Positions 10,219 through 23,963 of a stretch of DNA of 64,000 nucleotides are shown in pieces. Position numbers and translations under genes: made by a program. Below the pieces are notes generated by a model. The model was not told the DNA's origin, did no database searches, and saw only the letters and a program-made list of their open reading frames with translations. This DNA is from Meandrina meandrites (Eukaryota > Cnidaria > Anthozoa > Scleractinia > Meandrinidae), in contig OY855905.1 of the NCBI GenBank assembly GCA_963693305.1, positions 46,949,895-47,013,894 of the forward strand. Direction: 5' to 3'. The first letter of the stretch is position 1. Every line of letters starts with the position of its first letter.

Positions 10219-13200
10219 ATGACTTCTTTGTGGATAATATTATTGCTGTATGTGTGTAGAGCTCAAGCTGACTTGCATCGACCAGAAGGTATGTTATGAC
10301 TTCAAACTCATTGTGTCATGATAACAAATAATTTCTAATTCAATCACGTCAAGTTCCCAGGACAAGATCCCGCGAATACCAACAAGAATCCATTTCACGG
10401 AATATATGTAATCGAGTGAGGTTTTTGGAAGAATTGTTTTTAAAATTATGTCAGTAGAGTCCTGGTAAGTCGAACATGTCGAACCAAAACTCGTTTCCCT
10501 TGGATTTCCTTGATATTCAGTCGAGCACTAAGATTTTACTCCCAGTTTCTTGAAGACCCAATTTTAGGAGCCAATTTTCGTTTTCATTGAGGGTTCCCCA
10601 TTCCTCGATCCCTCCAGACTTAAGGTGCCCTCCTACTGGACGAATCTGATCTTATCAGTATCTTTCGTTCATATTTATCAGGGAAAATGTATAGCTTTTT
10701 CTCTCCTTGACTGATGGTAAAGGAATCTTTATCTGTTGTAATTAAAAAAGAAAAGAAACGCCTTTTGGTGTCGTTTAAACGCCAAAAATTGCTGTAGCTA
10801 GTTTTGTATTAAAAATGTTCTTCAAAAGTTAATGGTTTTTTTAACAACCATTTATCCCACAACTTAGTTCTGATAAGGTAGAATAAACGTTTTGCAGCAA
10901 GTATGTTTGTTTTTCCTCTAGTCTACGTCGACTTTCCTGGCGAGCTGTTACGTGTAAAACGTTTAATTTTACTTATTCTAATTGCTTCCCGAAACTAATA
11001 TAGAATAAAAAAATAGTAAAACATTTCAAGCAATAATGATTGTCGTGGAATATTCTGGTTTGTCTATTCTTGCTCACGTGACTTCCATGGAAACCAAGTT
11101 ATGCCATGCTTCATACCTCTTTTAAAAATGGAGGGAATGCCATTGTTTCGTCATATTATTTCATTCCGAGATACAGGAAATCCACCAAATTTTGTTCTAA
11201 AATCAACTGCGAACTTTGCGGACATATATTTCAAATCCGAGGACAGTTACCGTTCGACCAGTTTTGCTGAGAAGCTTTAAGAAAACCTTTTTGCGATTTT
11301 CGAATTTTAATGATTTTGTGAAGTCATTACTTTGCTTTAGCAGTGTGTCGTACACTCTAAGATTTTTCGAATTACATTTGGTGGCACAGTTCCAATTATT
11401 AAAGTCAAAACAGCGAGAAGTGACGGCGTAGTAGCCCTTTGAATATAGTGATCTGAACAATGATACATGAGAAAATCATGCCCCCTGAAAAATCACTGAG
11501 TGTTATGGCAGCTATTTATTACCGTTTCTTAGTTTCTGTAGAGGTTCTATACTAATAAAAGGGCTTGGGAACTCCAATAAAGTGCAAATGAAGTGAGCAA
11601 GGATAATATTACATGGAAAATATGTAACACAACGACATGAATGCACAACCTGAAAGCTAAAATGCAACCATGAAAAACTATTTTGGCCTGGTTGGGTCTC
11701 GTCAGAATGAATGAAATACTTTAGTATAGTGTCAGTAGTATTTAGCTTTTAAAAATTAATTGGGGACACTATTATTACGCTATTCAGCACGGTGTAGGGC
11801 GGCTAAAGAGAAGAACAACCCGCACGAAGGCCTGTTGTCTTCTAAATATCACCTAAGCGTTCAACGTAGTATCAGCTTTGCTTAGTTCATTTGCATTCAT
11901 GTTTTTGGCGGCTTGATAAGATCTTTCACAGATCCTACGTATACCAGCAGCATGTTCGTTCAGTTCGCGATGCTTTTTCCACTTGACAGTCCAATAAGAT
12001 GAAAGAAGCCATTATTAACTAAGCTGAGCATTTTCTTATTTTAGAAAATGTTGGCGTAAAAGATAAAAACCTGTTCGAAGGTGACATGATCCTAACCGAC
12101 GCCCAACGGATGGCAGCCATGCTTGGAGAAGATGTCAGTAAAGCAGGATTGGGCCGCGCATCGATTCGCAAGAATCTGTGGCCTGGGGCAGTTCTCATAT
12201 ATCAGTTGGACCCAGCAATAGGTAGTTAACAATTCATTTTGTTTAACTATTTAAGGTTACATTGAGATATAAATATAGATTGCTAAATGAAATGTTTTGT
12301 CAGGTTTCTTTGACTAGAATATTTTTCATCGCCACTTTCAGTGAAGTTGAAAGAAAGAAAGAAATTTGTTATCTATTAGCTAGTTAGTTGTTGCAAAAGT
12401 TGTCAACGTTTTACGAACGTTTGTGCCTCAAACGAACACTTCCAAATTCCAATTCGATTGGAAACACACAGTCCCACAAGCTTTTAGATTTAAATAAAGG
12501 TATTTTTTCGCGCTGGAAGTGTGGTGTCACAGGTTAAAGTTAAATACTGATAGTAAGTAAAATCGTAGAAATTCAGATTGCGGGACGCGTTTTATATCAT
12601 TACTATGGAACAAAATGCTAAAAATGTTTGTTTTTGTCCATTATTAGAGGGCAGTTCCAGAGCTATGTCAGCAATCAATGCTGCCATGAATTTGTGGCGA
12701 GCTCAAACATGTGTGCGGTTCAAGAAAAGAACAACCGAAAGCGCTCACGCCTACTTTCACATCGGCGAAGGGTAAGAATTGTCGCACAATATTACCGACG
12801 CCTTTCGCTCTGGCGTCATTCTGATAGGCTCGATCACCAGGCATATTTGTCACATGTGGTAAAGTGAGCGCCCTCTCAAATGCCCGTTTTCCTCGGAAAG
12901 CAGCGCGTCGAGGATAAACACGAGAGGGCGCCGTAAATAAAGTAAGTAAATAAAATATAAATTATTCCCATAAGGATGGCTCGATAGCCCTTACTTTGAT
13001 GCTTTTTTGAGAATGAGGATCAACATATGCTGTAATACTGGCACTTCGTTGCAAGTGGTCGCTATAAACTATAATTTTCCACCTCTCACTTACTCGATCG
13101 CGTCTTTCAGTTTCCCTCCCCGGATGTCATGTCCATCCCTGGGAAAGAACGCCGAATGACAGTGGTTTCTACTATCAGGCTACCGCGCTATCCAATTATG

Positions 13201-16200
13201 GCAGGCAAAAGAAACGATAATTTAGGATTTCTAGACACAGAGACAATTTACCGTAATAATATAATTTTTTTTGAAAGAGAATATTCTCTTCTAAGTTAGC
13301 TCCTTACAAAAAAAGTGTTTACATCTTTTTGGGTTTTCTGTCCAATTGTTCGTCAGATGCACGTCATATGTGGGACAGATAGGTGGAAGACAGATGCTTT
13401 CCCTTGCCAGAGGATGCTGGGACGCAGCTACTGTCGCACATGAGATTGGTAGGTTATTACGATAGCTTCTTAAAACGTGGTATACTCATTGCAATGTATT
13501 ATAAAGTATAGAATGGAAAATCTCTCACATTGAATTTATTACGCTGTTGCCTTTGTTGTTGTGTTACTTATTTAATCCCATCTGAAATGAAAAATACAGT
13601 GATTTCAAAACAATTACCTCCGGCCACTGCATATGTGTAAATATCCTACAACGATTCCCGCCCTAAACTTACCGCTTATGACCGTTATCTACAGAAGTAC
13701 AGTGTAGGTACGGCATGGATACCGTACTCATTACATGACCAACCTATCTACATACCGTACTTTATTCGATAAATCGTCTGCCCCCCGTTTAAGCGCCGCC
13801 TCCAATCAAGCCCGCATAAAAGAACAAAAATATTAAAGAGCGTCGCCTTTGAACAAGCGCCTCATTCCTGCACAACATTGCGTCCCTTAATCTAAGCACC
13901 ACCAAACTGAATTGTTGGAGGAGTGACACCAAAAACAAGTGAGGTACAACTCAACCAGCCTTGGAAATCTATTCTCGTGGATTACAATGTATTTCAGTGT
14001 CATTGATCTCACTGCATTTACCAATTATTATGACTTTTTAAAGAGCGCCGCCCCGAATAAACGCTGCAGCCGAAGCACAAAACATTTAATAAGCGCCTCG
14101 GCGCTCAATCGAGTAAAAAAGGTAAACTGCCTTAATTAATTAAAACGTTAAGTCACAATTTTAATATTGACGCAGTAAATATCATATCAAGCAGCAGTGT
14201 TTTTGTTGTTTTTGATTCGGATGACAATAATATTGTTGTTGTTTACAGGTCATGCGCTGGGATTCTATCATGAACAGTCGCGCCCTGATAGGGACGATTA
14301 CGTTATAATCTACTGGCAAAACATCCAGGAAGGTAAGAATGGCGTAACAATCAGCGAACCCAGAAAGAAAAGCAAGGGATGATATGCCCCATATCATTAA
14401 GAAAATTCCTTCTCAATACCCCTTTCTTGCTATTGAGATGATTCATCATCAATGACAAAAATACAAACCACCTTTCTTTTTCATAACTAAAAGGAGAAGT
14501 AATGACACATGCTTTAATTTATTTAGGGTTTGCTTTTGCTTTCCAAAAGTACCCACGTTCAACGATTGATTCTCTTGGCACTCCGTACGATTACAGGAGC
14601 GTGATGCATTACGAAAGCTACGCGTTCAGTGTGAACCAAAAACCGACCATTGTGGCCAAGAAACAAGGAGTAAGAACCACATCATGTTTGTTTTTTCAAA
14701 TTTGAATCGTTTGTGTCTAACGTTATTTTCACGAGACAATTTGAGTAACATTTTAAGACGGAATCCACCAGGACGTCGAGTAATATTTATTTAAGTTGGA
14801 CAAAAATCGAGTACCAGAATAATTTAAATCCTATTGCGTTATTTTCTACCCTAAATAAAAGGTAAAGATGTAAGTAATAATCCCTGATAACACCGACAAC
14901 AACTTCTCATCAGAGTCTTAGAAAATGAATTTCAAAGTTCACAAGGTATAGGCAAATTCTCACGTGCAGCCATTTTGTAAAATCGTCTTTAAGCGATTCA
15001 GTGGAATTCAGTGGGAAATTCGAAAATTGTTTTCGGTGTTTGGTGTTGTTATTAAAGATTTCTTTTGATAAGATATTTGAAGCAGCAACACAAAAGTTTG
15101 CAATAAGGTGTAAATAATTTTGGTACAACAATTTCTTATCAGAGCCTGAGAAAATGAAATTCAGAGTTCAAAAGCTATAGGCAAAAGCTCACGTCTTTTA
15201 AGCGATTTAGTGGAATTCAGCGGAACTTCGAAATCGGTTTTCGATGTTTGGTGTTGTTAGAAAAGATTTCTTTTGATAAGATATTTGAAGCAGTAACACA
15301 AAAGCTTGCAATAAGGTGTAAATAATTTTGGTACATAATTTTGTCCAATAACTACTCGAAGTCCTGGCGGATTCCGTCTTAACTTGTTAACTTTCAACAC
15401 AAGGTTCATAGTAAATCTTAATCTTATTTGAAATCATTTTGTTTGTACTTGCTAAATATCAGTATTATAGTACTCATAGAGAGCGCGACGCAGATCAACT
15501 TGTTCTCTATTGTGTCCTGAGACCAGTTTTAACTTTCCTTGTTCGAAACACTCTTTAATCCATCTCGCGTTCAATAGTAAATAGTGTTTATGGTTCCCTC
15601 TATGATGAAAATACAATCAAAAGTTCAAGCCATATTGGAACAATTTTTAGAAGGTATTTTGGAACTTATTGCGTTCTTCGGTTGCTTTTCCTGAGTTTTA
15701 ATGTTATGCAACCGGGCTATTGAAAAAATCGAAAAAAACAGTGGCGCGTGGCGATAAGAATTTACGTTTGTCCATTTTAATGAAAATAAAACCCTTCCTC
15801 GCTATCTGTAGCAAACATTCAGTAGCGAACTTTTTCAGCAATGAAAATTCCTTATAACTGTCTTAGGCCATACATTCGTGAAGTAATAGTTCTCGAAACT
15901 GGATAATACATCAAGGCAATATTCCCAGTTGATAAGTTTCAATATTATTGCCAGTTCCTTTAACATAGTATCAATATTGTAAACAATCTCGTGCTTAGAG
16001 TCCACGCTCCACTAGACCAGTTCTGCCGGACAAGGATAACGTAAAAAGTATCAGTGAAGTGTATTAGTTATTAATGTTATTTGACGGGGCAGCATACAAT
16101 AGCCAGGCGGGGTATTTTTACAGACAATAAACAGGGAAAATATCCCACGATGTACGGTAAAATACTTTATAAGCTGAAGTATTATGACTTGTGTTTTTTT

Positions 16201-17973
16201 TTAGCTTTTGACCACGATGCTGATTTATTACGTTTTCTTATATTTTCTTCATCATTTGCACCATACAAATGAACTGAAGTGACTTCATTGTCCTTCGTTG
16301 TTAGGTTACTCTAAGTAACAGGAAAGGCCCAACCGAGATAGATGTAAGGCAGATGAACCTGTTGTACAAATGCAGTGGAGGAGGAGGAGGTGGAGGAGGG
16401 GGTAAGTTTAATGAAATGTTTGGTTAATATAACAGTCATTTCATTATCAAAATTACAGAAAGAAAAAGCCGACCAGTCATTATATTGGATAAATAATTAC
16501 ACAAACAAGATACAATATAAACAAATAAATAAATAAATTTAAAAAAGGGATTAATATTTTCCACGCTCCAATGATTACAACAAATAATTACAAATTAAGA
16601 AACAGTGGCGAGGAAGCCTTTGGGAAACGAGAAGTCTTAATGTAACTACTTACTAGACCTCTTCAAAGCGAAATAACATTAAATATTAACGTCAGTTGTA
16701 GCATTGGATACTGGAAAGGAAAATACACTGAAAAAATTACAAATTACAAATTATAAAAAAAATTGTTACTTAAGATGTAAAAAAGTTAACATTATAGCTA
16801 AAGAGCTGCAATAAACGACATCGAGATTAAACGGAACTGTAAAACGTTGGAAATTAGAATATTTCTTAGTTCTTCAGACAGGTAAAAATGAAAGGAATAA
16901 AGAGTAAAAAGAGGTAAAAGAATCCTCGTTGATACGTGACACTTATGTTAGAAATTTGGTGCTGATTTCTTAAGAAATTAAGCTTATTTCAGTATGTAAA
17001 TCAATTAATGTTTTACGGTTATAGGCTAAACGTTTTTTGAAAGTGGAGGTGAATATCGATGATATATACGTGGTTGAAACTATTTGATGTACACAAAAGC
17101 AGTTTCCTGTAATATTCCACTCCACAAAACATTTCGTCAAAAGCGGCATTACAGGAAGAATTATAGCAAAAACGACAACAACAGTACGAACAAAATGGGG
17201 AAAAAATAGTCGCAACACATTGTTTTTACCGTACTTTGTGTGGATTCCTTTACTTACAATTCCAAATAATACATTCTGTCAGAAGTTTATAATCTAGAAG
17301 TCTTCATCTCCGTTAATGGGCCTTGAGATAAGTCTTTCGCGAGTAGGCTATTTTTAGAACGGCATTTCCGCGAACCAGTAGCCCATCGCGATGAACCATT
17401 TGCCATTCGCGGCGTTTGATTGGCTCGCTTGCAAGTCAAGGAGAAGCGCTTGCCTTCCGGCTAGACACGGTTTATTTGCCCAATGAAGTTCTCTTCGTCT
17501 CGACAAACACCTTGTTCGGGCTGATGTTGAAATTTTCGCCTGTTTCTTCTATATTTCTTTTCATAGCCCGCCAAAATGAGGGATCCTCGTAAACCAATTA
17601 CGGCCGCGACCGACCACGCCTGAAAGCAGCGAACAGCAATTTGCAACAATCTTATTACAGGTGCACGCCGTCATTGAACGTACACGTGCAATGATGCAAT
17701 AAACTTCGTCATTTTCTCGCGCGTAAGGTTTGTTCTAAGAATAGCCTACTCGCGAAAGACATAGTGCTCGCCCAAATACTAGATGTAGACTTCCATCTTA
17801 TGAACTTCTGATTCTTCTTTTCTTTGTTTTTGCATTAAGTTTTATCTTTCTTGCTCTTAGATTGTGTGGACAAAGAAAAGGATTGCCCTTACTGGGCAGA
17901 CAAAGGGTATTGTCGTCACAGTTATGTGGACTACATGGCAAAGAACTGCCCAAAGAGCTGCGGCAAATGCTAA
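10219..17973 (+). CDS. Astacin metalloprotease with C-terminal ShKT domain (gene 1)
   Basis: Secreted zinc endopeptidase. Exons: 10219-10288, 12045-12221, 12648-12771, 13357-13448, 14249-14332, 14527-14669, 16305-16401, 17861-17973, all with GT/AG junctions; total 900 nt, 299 aa. A hydrophobic signal peptide covers about residues 1-17. The prodomain has FEGD (34-37), whose Asp plugs the active site in this family. The catalytic domain carries [19 protein letters not shown] from residue 152, with His152, His156 and His162 as zinc ligands and Glu153 as catalytic base. The Met-turn is SVMHY (207-211), with the zinc-side Tyr present. A glycine run (exon 7) leads to one ShKT domain (264-299) with six Cys spaced 6-8-11-3-2. 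The architecture matches cnidarian secreted or nematocyst astacins; role in venom, development or digestion cannot be told. Exons 4-6 (92, 84, 143 nt) have the same lengths as in gene 2, so the two are tandem duplicates. Confidence 0.9.
12781..12955. repeat. Small repeat with GCGCCCTCTC/GAGAGGGCGC ends and TAAA-rich tail, in intron 3
   Basis: GCGCCCTCTC near 12870 is answered by GAGAGGGCGC near 12925, followed by an AAATAAAGTAAGTAAATAAA tail. It may be a SINE or MITE fragment. Confidence 0.4.
14753..15382. mobile_element. TTAA-flanked MITE, intact copy (intron 6 of gene 1)
   Basis: The element runs from TTAA|GACGGAATCC to GGATTCCGTC|TTAA, with about 30-bp inverted ends. Internally a ~200-bp block containing TTCTTTTGATAAGATATTTG is duplicated in tandem. 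Two related copies lie in gene 3 (43065 and 43634). The TTAA flanks suggest piggyBac-like mobilisation, but the tips do not start with CCY, so the superfamily is uncertain. Noncoding. Confidence 0.75.
17332..17761. mobile_element. 430-bp MITE, GTCTTTCGCGAGTAGGCTAT ends (intron 7 of gene 1)
   Basis: GTCTTTCGCGAGTAGGCTAT at the left end is matched by its complement ending at 17761, with about 29 bp of paired ends. No ORF of note. The target duplication is unclear. Confidence 0.75.
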
Positions 17974-18539
17974 TGAAAGGTGTGTTTATTCACAATCCCT
18001 CTTTCAACTTACTGTAGATTTGCTTAGCTTAGTTCCTTCATCCCGGCTGGGGGAAAGAGCCAGTAATTAATGTCATTCATTTGTCCGTACTCTTGGCTAC
18101 AGCTGCTGCTGAGGCACATGATGATGTTTATCCCATGTCACTGCGTTCCCTTTGTACCGTTCTCCATGCTTCCCTCAACCGTTCTCGTTTCCTTCTCCAA
18201 AGATGGTGAAGTCTAGTGAATTTAAATCCATTAACTGGTTCCAATGGCTTTATTAAGCTCAGAGCACTTGGTGTCAAAAATCTGAACCTTTTAAGGTTCA
18301 CTGGATTTCTTTTCTTGACTTTCTTTGTTAATTCCTCAGATCTTTATACCAACTGAAAGGTCTCTGCATGGAGCTGGCCTTATTTCGCATACACATTATC
18401 AGAATACTATCACATTACTAGAAATTTTAAAACGTTTAAAACAGATCTAAAAAAGTAAAATTGTCTCTAAATTTTCGACCGGCTTCTGCGGTCTTCTTTA
18501 AGGAATGATGATTTCGCGCGACTCGCAGAATTCTAATAA

Positions 18540-19565
18540 GCTGGGACGTTATTGTTCGTTGCCCCCTAGGGAGGCAACCTGTAATGCGTAAACACTTGGG
18601 AAGGGTGCCCTTTCATTTACGGAGTTTTTATCTAAGAAAGAGTGGAAGGATTCCAGAAACAGTGTTTTGTTCTTACTACTCACACCTGTTTCAAGAATGT
18701 TGGCGTAGCTGGGATGTATATCGTGGCCGGTTTCCGCATGCTGTTTGATCGCGAAGTTAATATTTCCATTGGTTCCGGGCTTGTGTTCGGCCCCCCGAGA
18801 CTTCCAATTTCTCTTTCCCCGGCATATTGTACACAATGCCTTTCAATTGCTCTTTTGTCGGCCGGTCTTTGGACTTCTTGAAAACATTTCCCAATGCTTG
18901 TACTGGTTTAAAAGATGTCTGGCTCAAAATGCGTCGAACGCGTTCCGATACTCCTTTTATCAACGCCTATACCTTTGTATTCACTAGGGTTCTTGGTTGC
19001 GTGTTTGTTCTGTTCGATTCACCAGCTGACTTGATGAAGCTCTCGGGATAACCATTAGCTTTTAGATCATTAACAACACGCCGTTCCTCGTTTTGTCTTT
19101 GCGCAGTTGTTGATGGAATGCATTTAGCTCGGTCTATTAGAGTCTTAACGACAGCTTTCTTGTTTTGTGCTGGGCTGTGTAAATGGAGGTCTAAATACTT
19201 GCTCGTATGTTTGGCCTTGCGGGACACACCCACCTCGAACTTACTATCCTCATTAACCGCGTTGTTGGTGTCCAGGAAGGCAATGCTGCTCTTGCCCATA
19301 GTTGTTGTACGCATCTCCACTGTTAACTGAATATTGGCGTTTATCGAGTTTAAGTGGCTTTGAAAAAATTTGAAAACACTCCCTCTTAATGCACGCGTTC
19401 GAGTCGTCGACGTAGCGACGCCACCACTTTGACGTAACAGGCGAAGTTTCTAACACTTTCTCCACAACTTCTTGCATTACAAGCTCTGCGATCACCACAC
19501 TCACCTGAGATCCCTGGCACATCTCGATACCTGGTGGTATGGAGTTCCCTCGAATACAATACATT
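18540..19565 (-). pseudogene. Penelope-like retroelement fragment (reverse transcriptase plus GIY-YIG), 5'-truncated
   Basis: Broken minus-strand frames read in order. First comes a reverse-transcriptase end with a Met-x-Gln-Gly-Ser block and the catalytic YVDD (about 19253-19564). Next is the thumb region with LDTN and a D-L-H-L-H block (18967-19320). Last is a Cys/His region resembling a GIY-YIG endonuclease, with GIVYNMP and H-x3-T-G-H-D (18549-18963). This order is that of Penelope-like elements, known in many cnidarian genomes. The frames need at least three shifts, so it is dead. It lies between astacin genes 1 and 2. Confidence 0.65.
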
Positions 19566-20552
19566 ACTATATTATTACTTTATAAAGGTGATACAAATAT
19601 AATACAAATAGAAATGGAATTTGATAAAAACGGAGAAATAAATAGAAATAGAAATAGAAGTCTGTGGCATCTTCAACAGGTTTGTTGAGTTTATATGTCT
19701 TGCTTATCGTTCTGCTTGTAATCCGTCATTATAAGTCAGATAAGTGACATGCAAGCAAAGATGATGGGTACCTCTCAGGGTATTGGCTACACTGTTTCAC
19801 TGTTTCGTGCCAAGAAATAGTGTGAACACTGGCACGGCTACCTTATAGAATTTTTTACGTAAATTCCTTTGCATCATAATAGGAATTTACTCTCTTCGTG
19901 CTTCAAGTTTATTGGGCCAAAATGTTATAAATATCATATGAAATAAATTGTCCTCGCAGTGTGTAAGCAATTGCATCTTTTTAGCCTGGAAAAAAATTCA
20001 GACTAAAAAACTTGTTTAGGCTAAAAAATGCAATTTCTTAAATTGCTTACACACTCGAAGGATAATTTCATTCATTTCATCATTTATTCGCCGTTCATAT
20101 ATGTCTTTCATATATATTCATTAAGCCAAACATCATATGATAAGGAAAAACAATTTTTTGCGATTGAATGTCGGTTTTCCCAACTTTAATTGCTTTTTCT
20201 GCAGGTTAATCTGAGGTCTCAGGAAATGTTGCAGAGTTGATATAAAAGTCACAGACCTTTTGATGAGTTCTTAACTTGTATTCTGATTGATTGAGACTGA
20301 GTAAAATAAAATCTCCTGCAAGATCTTGTCCTGTCTCCTGTCTAGACGGATAACACACGCTCAGCCTCAGAAACCTCTTTACAATTATTATTGATCTCAG
20401 TGATTCAGGTTAGGTTGTGAACAAGCTAGCATCACATCTATACATCTCGTTGTCACTCACGTCCCTGCCGAGCTGGCCTTGATGCGATCAATGCTCGTGT
20501 AACCACAGGCAGCGCAAGCTAATAATAAGAGCCATAGTAAACGCGAACACTT
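19566..20552. other. Intergenic, nothing recognised
   Basis: AT-rich sequence with a short A/T-rich tandem near 19620-19660. An inverted pair flanks 19966-20055 (GTGTGTAAGCAATTGCAT and its near complement), a likely small foldback. Confidence 0.4.
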
Positions 20553-21213
20553 AAGGTGGCTCATAACAGTTTAGTCAGAATTAGACATGCCCGCTTTAGG
20601 TGTTTTATCGCAGCTATACCAATAAATTTTAGGAAAATCTTTTAGTACAAACTTGTACAAGTTTTACCAAAGAACAAATTGACGTCATTGTGACGTCAAA
20701 ATTCGTTGCCATGGCAACGTCATATGAGGTCAAAGATACTCTATTTTGGACCTTTTGAGGTTAGTAACTCAAAAACTACTCGGTGAAAATTCTTGTTTTT
20801 GATATATTTTTATCAAACTGACAAAAGTAAGATTTTTGCAAATTTTTAAAAAAATCTGTAGGTAGGATTCGAAGCTACGTCATTTTTCACTAATTTGAGG
20901 TGCTCTGAACCCTACCTACATATTTTTTTTAAACATTGTTAGATTGTTTGTTTCGCCCAGTAGACAAAAATTTATGGAAAACAAAAACTTTCACCGTCTA
21001 GTTTTTAAGTTATTAGCCTCAAAAGCTAAAAAATAAGATATCTTTGACCTCATATTACGTTGCCATGGGAATGAATTTTGACGTTATAGCAACTACAATT
21101 TGTTCATTGGTAAAACCTTTACAAAGTTGTACTAAAAGTTTAACTTGAACGTTATTGGTGTAGCTGCAACAGAATGCCAAAGACGGGAATATCTAAACCG
21201 TTTGAGCCACCTT
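20553..21213. mobile_element. 661-bp foldback MITE, AAGGTGGCTCA ends
   Basis: AAGGTGGCTCA at the left is answered by TGAGCCACCTT at the right. The long diverged arms continue inward, including TGCCATGGCAACG-type blocks around 20710 and 21060 and CTTTGACCTCATAT near 21040. No coding capacity. Confidence 0.75.
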
Positions 21214-21675
21214 GAATGCTAACCCGAAAGCGTGAGTCAGCTAGGGGTCCGGGACATGTTTTCCCGGAAAAATTTGGAGTAACTCTCAGAAATGGATTTG
21301 AAGCGAACCACAAAGTGTTTGGATACGAATTTTCAGATCTTAAAACTCAATGTGTTTATAGTATAAGTATGTTAAAACCAGACCCACAGATTCACTTTCA
21401 AATCCTGCTTTAAACAAGAGAATATACTCCAATTCAGTGCTACAGCCATTAGCCTATAAACTAATCAGAAAATTCAATTTTGGCTCAACACACTTTTTAT
21501 TTAACAATGTAAGCGGTGTTAACAACTGCTATAATTTTAATGTGAATTAGATTCTTTACAGATGTAGAAAAGTCTCTTTTTACTATTGTTTTCATCGGCA
21601 AATTCGTTAACAATGTCAACAAAACAAAGATTTAATGTTCTCTCTTTATGAGGTAGACTTGCAGGGCCATAGGCA

Positions 21676-21804
21676 GGGGGGGGGGGGGGGGGGGGGGGGG
21701 TGGAGGAAGGGGAAACTGCGATGTGTACTTCAAGAACTTGACTTTTCAAAATTTCCCGGGGAAATATACCCCCCCGTTTCCCCCCCCCCCCCCCCCCCCC
21801 CCCC
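21676..21804. repeat. Poly-G run and poly-C run separated by ~80 bp
   Basis: About 23 consecutive G at 21677-21700 and about 24 C at 21780-21804. Together they can form an inverted pair or G-quadruplexes. Run lengths may be unreliable in assembly, and the proline- or glycine-rich open frames across them are artefacts. Confidence 0.8.
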
Positions 21805-22037
21805 TAGTCACTCATACTTCCGGTGCATGACTTGTCTACAAATCGTCTTGGGACAACACCTTCATGACATAGAAGTGTCGGGCAGCGGTGCGAATACTGT
21901 GTCAATCAAGGCGTTTCTAAGAGAGAGGTCAGCCAAGACTTTGTTTTTCTCGGAATGTTTTAATATTACTGCAAGCATGCGTTTAAAATGCAAACAAAGA
22001 CGGATGTTTCACGTTGCCGAGATATGTTCGCATGTTT

Positions 22038-22304
22038 AGGAGGCAGTGTGGCCTAGTGGTTAGGACGCTGGACTTGTAATCCGAAGGTCCCGTGTTCAAA
22101 TCCTCCTCCCTGCCACTAAATGGATTTGTCTTCGTTGTCCCAAATTCAAGTCCACGACGCTTTGTAAATAGCCAGCTGGTCAGCCTCCTACCAGTTGGGA
22201 TTTTTAACAACTTTCTGTTCTATTTGTAATATTTGTTTGCTTATTTACAGTGTCCACAATTAGTACGACAGTGCTTAATACGCTAACACTTAAATAAAGT
22301 GATT

Positions 22305-22359
<55 letters not shown>

Positions 22360-22362
22360 TTT
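22038..22362 (+). mobile_element. tRNA-derived SINE with (TTTA)n tail, copy 1
   Basis: The head is a tRNA-like module with A box (GTGGCCTAGTGGTTAGGAC) and B box (GTGTTCAAATCC) from about 22041 to 22115. It is followed by a ~180-bp body and a long (TTTA)n tail ending at 22362. The same body and head occur in reverse at 32196-32473, so it is a repeat family and not a tRNA gene. Confidence 0.85.
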
Positions 22363-23544
22363 CAGCCGCATTTCTCACCAGATGTTTCACGTCAGTGAGA
22401 AATATCTTGGCGGCGTGGAAAATCAATCGAGTTTGCATTCAATAATCGAAAAATGGCGAATCATCTGGGAATTATTGAGATTGTTTTAATGAGTATAATT
22501 CGCAAAACTTCACTTTGACCATTTGATTGCTTCTGCACACACTCGGTTGCCAGGCACTGCCATGTCGCACTTCTATAAGTCATTTCACAAAGGCAGTTTC
22601 TCCGTGGATTTAAGAGAAATTTTTTAGGTGGTAGAGGTTTTGCAAATGCAATACTGCGAGGGCCTCTCCACGTGAGCGTGGTTTCCAAGATGTCGTCTCA
22701 TCTCCATTTCCCTTTCAAAAGTTTCAATGCGTTTGTTCATTTCACTAACGCAAGGTCTGCTACTCGGGTTGGATACCGAGTATTTTCCCACATGAACACT
22801 AGAGCTCGGTTACCGGGTAAACGTAGGTTTACGATCGCAAGAGGGCTTGTCTGAAAACATTTTTTAAAAATACTTTGTTTTTGTTAAGTTGTCCAATTAA
22901 AAAAAAAAAGATGTTGTTTAAAATAAGCTTTCGGCTGCCAGTCTGCAGCCTTTGAAGATGGATTGAAAACTGTGAAATGCGAACAACTCAAAACCTTTAT
23001 GACTTTACATATGAAGCATTTTCATTCCTTTTTTAGTGTTTCACATCCTTATTGCATATTTTTGATCTTTTATTTTGTTTTGCACATTTATCGGATATAA
23101 ACGTCATAAAATGTAAATATCATTCTACACAAATGGCCATTTTGTCTCTTACCAATGAACTAATAATAGTAATAATTTCCATACTTTTACCTCTCAATAC
23201 GATATAAAAATTGCCCCCGCTGGGTAAGGGGGGTGGGGTATTGTCGACGCGTACCTCAGTGGTGAGGTGAATATTGGCGTGTTTTGTGTTCTTTCTGTTG
23301 ATAAAAAACGTTACTTTTGAACGCCATAGCGTTGTTTAGTTCGTTGTTTATTTCGAGTTTTAGTCAACCTAAAATTTTGAAATGCCATATTCCTTAGTAA
23401 TTTGATGATTACGCGTGAATGGAAAAAACAGTACTTTTCACTGAACAAAAGTGAAGGGAGAATTTAAATAGAGAGAAAAAAAAAGGATTAAATATAAATC
23501 AGCTGTCTATTTAGCGAATCGAAGAAAAAAACGGTGGAATAGTT
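22363..23544. other. Intergenic, nothing recognised
   Basis: No splice-bounded coding signal. An A-run lies at about 22900-22909. Confidence 0.4.
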
Positions 23545-23682
23545 ATGCAGCTCTCGTAAGCTTGTAATTCTACTGGTCCTCTAGTGTAGCAGCTGCTATT
23601 GTTTGGGGGCTAGGGGCATTGTTCTTGTTGTTTGTTCTATTGTTCTCTCAGCCACTCATGTGAGACCTTACGAGAGCTGCAT
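23545..23682. repeat. 138-bp MITE with ATGCAGCTCTCGTAAG ends
   Basis: ATGCAGCTCTCGTAAG at 23545-23560 is matched by CTTACGAGAGCTGCAT at 23667-23682. A lone half of the same end (CTTACGAGAGCTGC) occurs at about 34687. Confidence 0.7.
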
Positions 23683-23963
23683 GGCGACCCAAACGGTGGC
23701 TAGTATTTGTGGATGTTCTTTCTCTCGTTGTTGCGTTTACACATATGTCATTAATATTTGTTTTTAATATAGAAAGATAAGCCTATCTCACCTGAAACCA
23801 AATAAACAAATGCACTAAAGCCTTCTAAAAGGCAATACTTCGTTTAGTAATTTGACAGCTTTTTGTATGAAAATCCAGCACTGGAAAAAGGCTGTTTATT
23901 CTAGGACACGTTGTAATGGAAAAGGCGTTTTTCCTGTGATCCTAAACATCAACTGAAACAGAA

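Noticed and set aside
21537..22039. Pro- or Gly-rich open frames
   Set aside because: Produced by poly-G and poly-C runs; no conserved features outside them.
22041..22115. Possible functional tRNA gene (nominal Thr)
   Set aside because: The same head and ~180-bp body recur in reverse at 32196-32473 with a TTTA tail, so it is a SINE.
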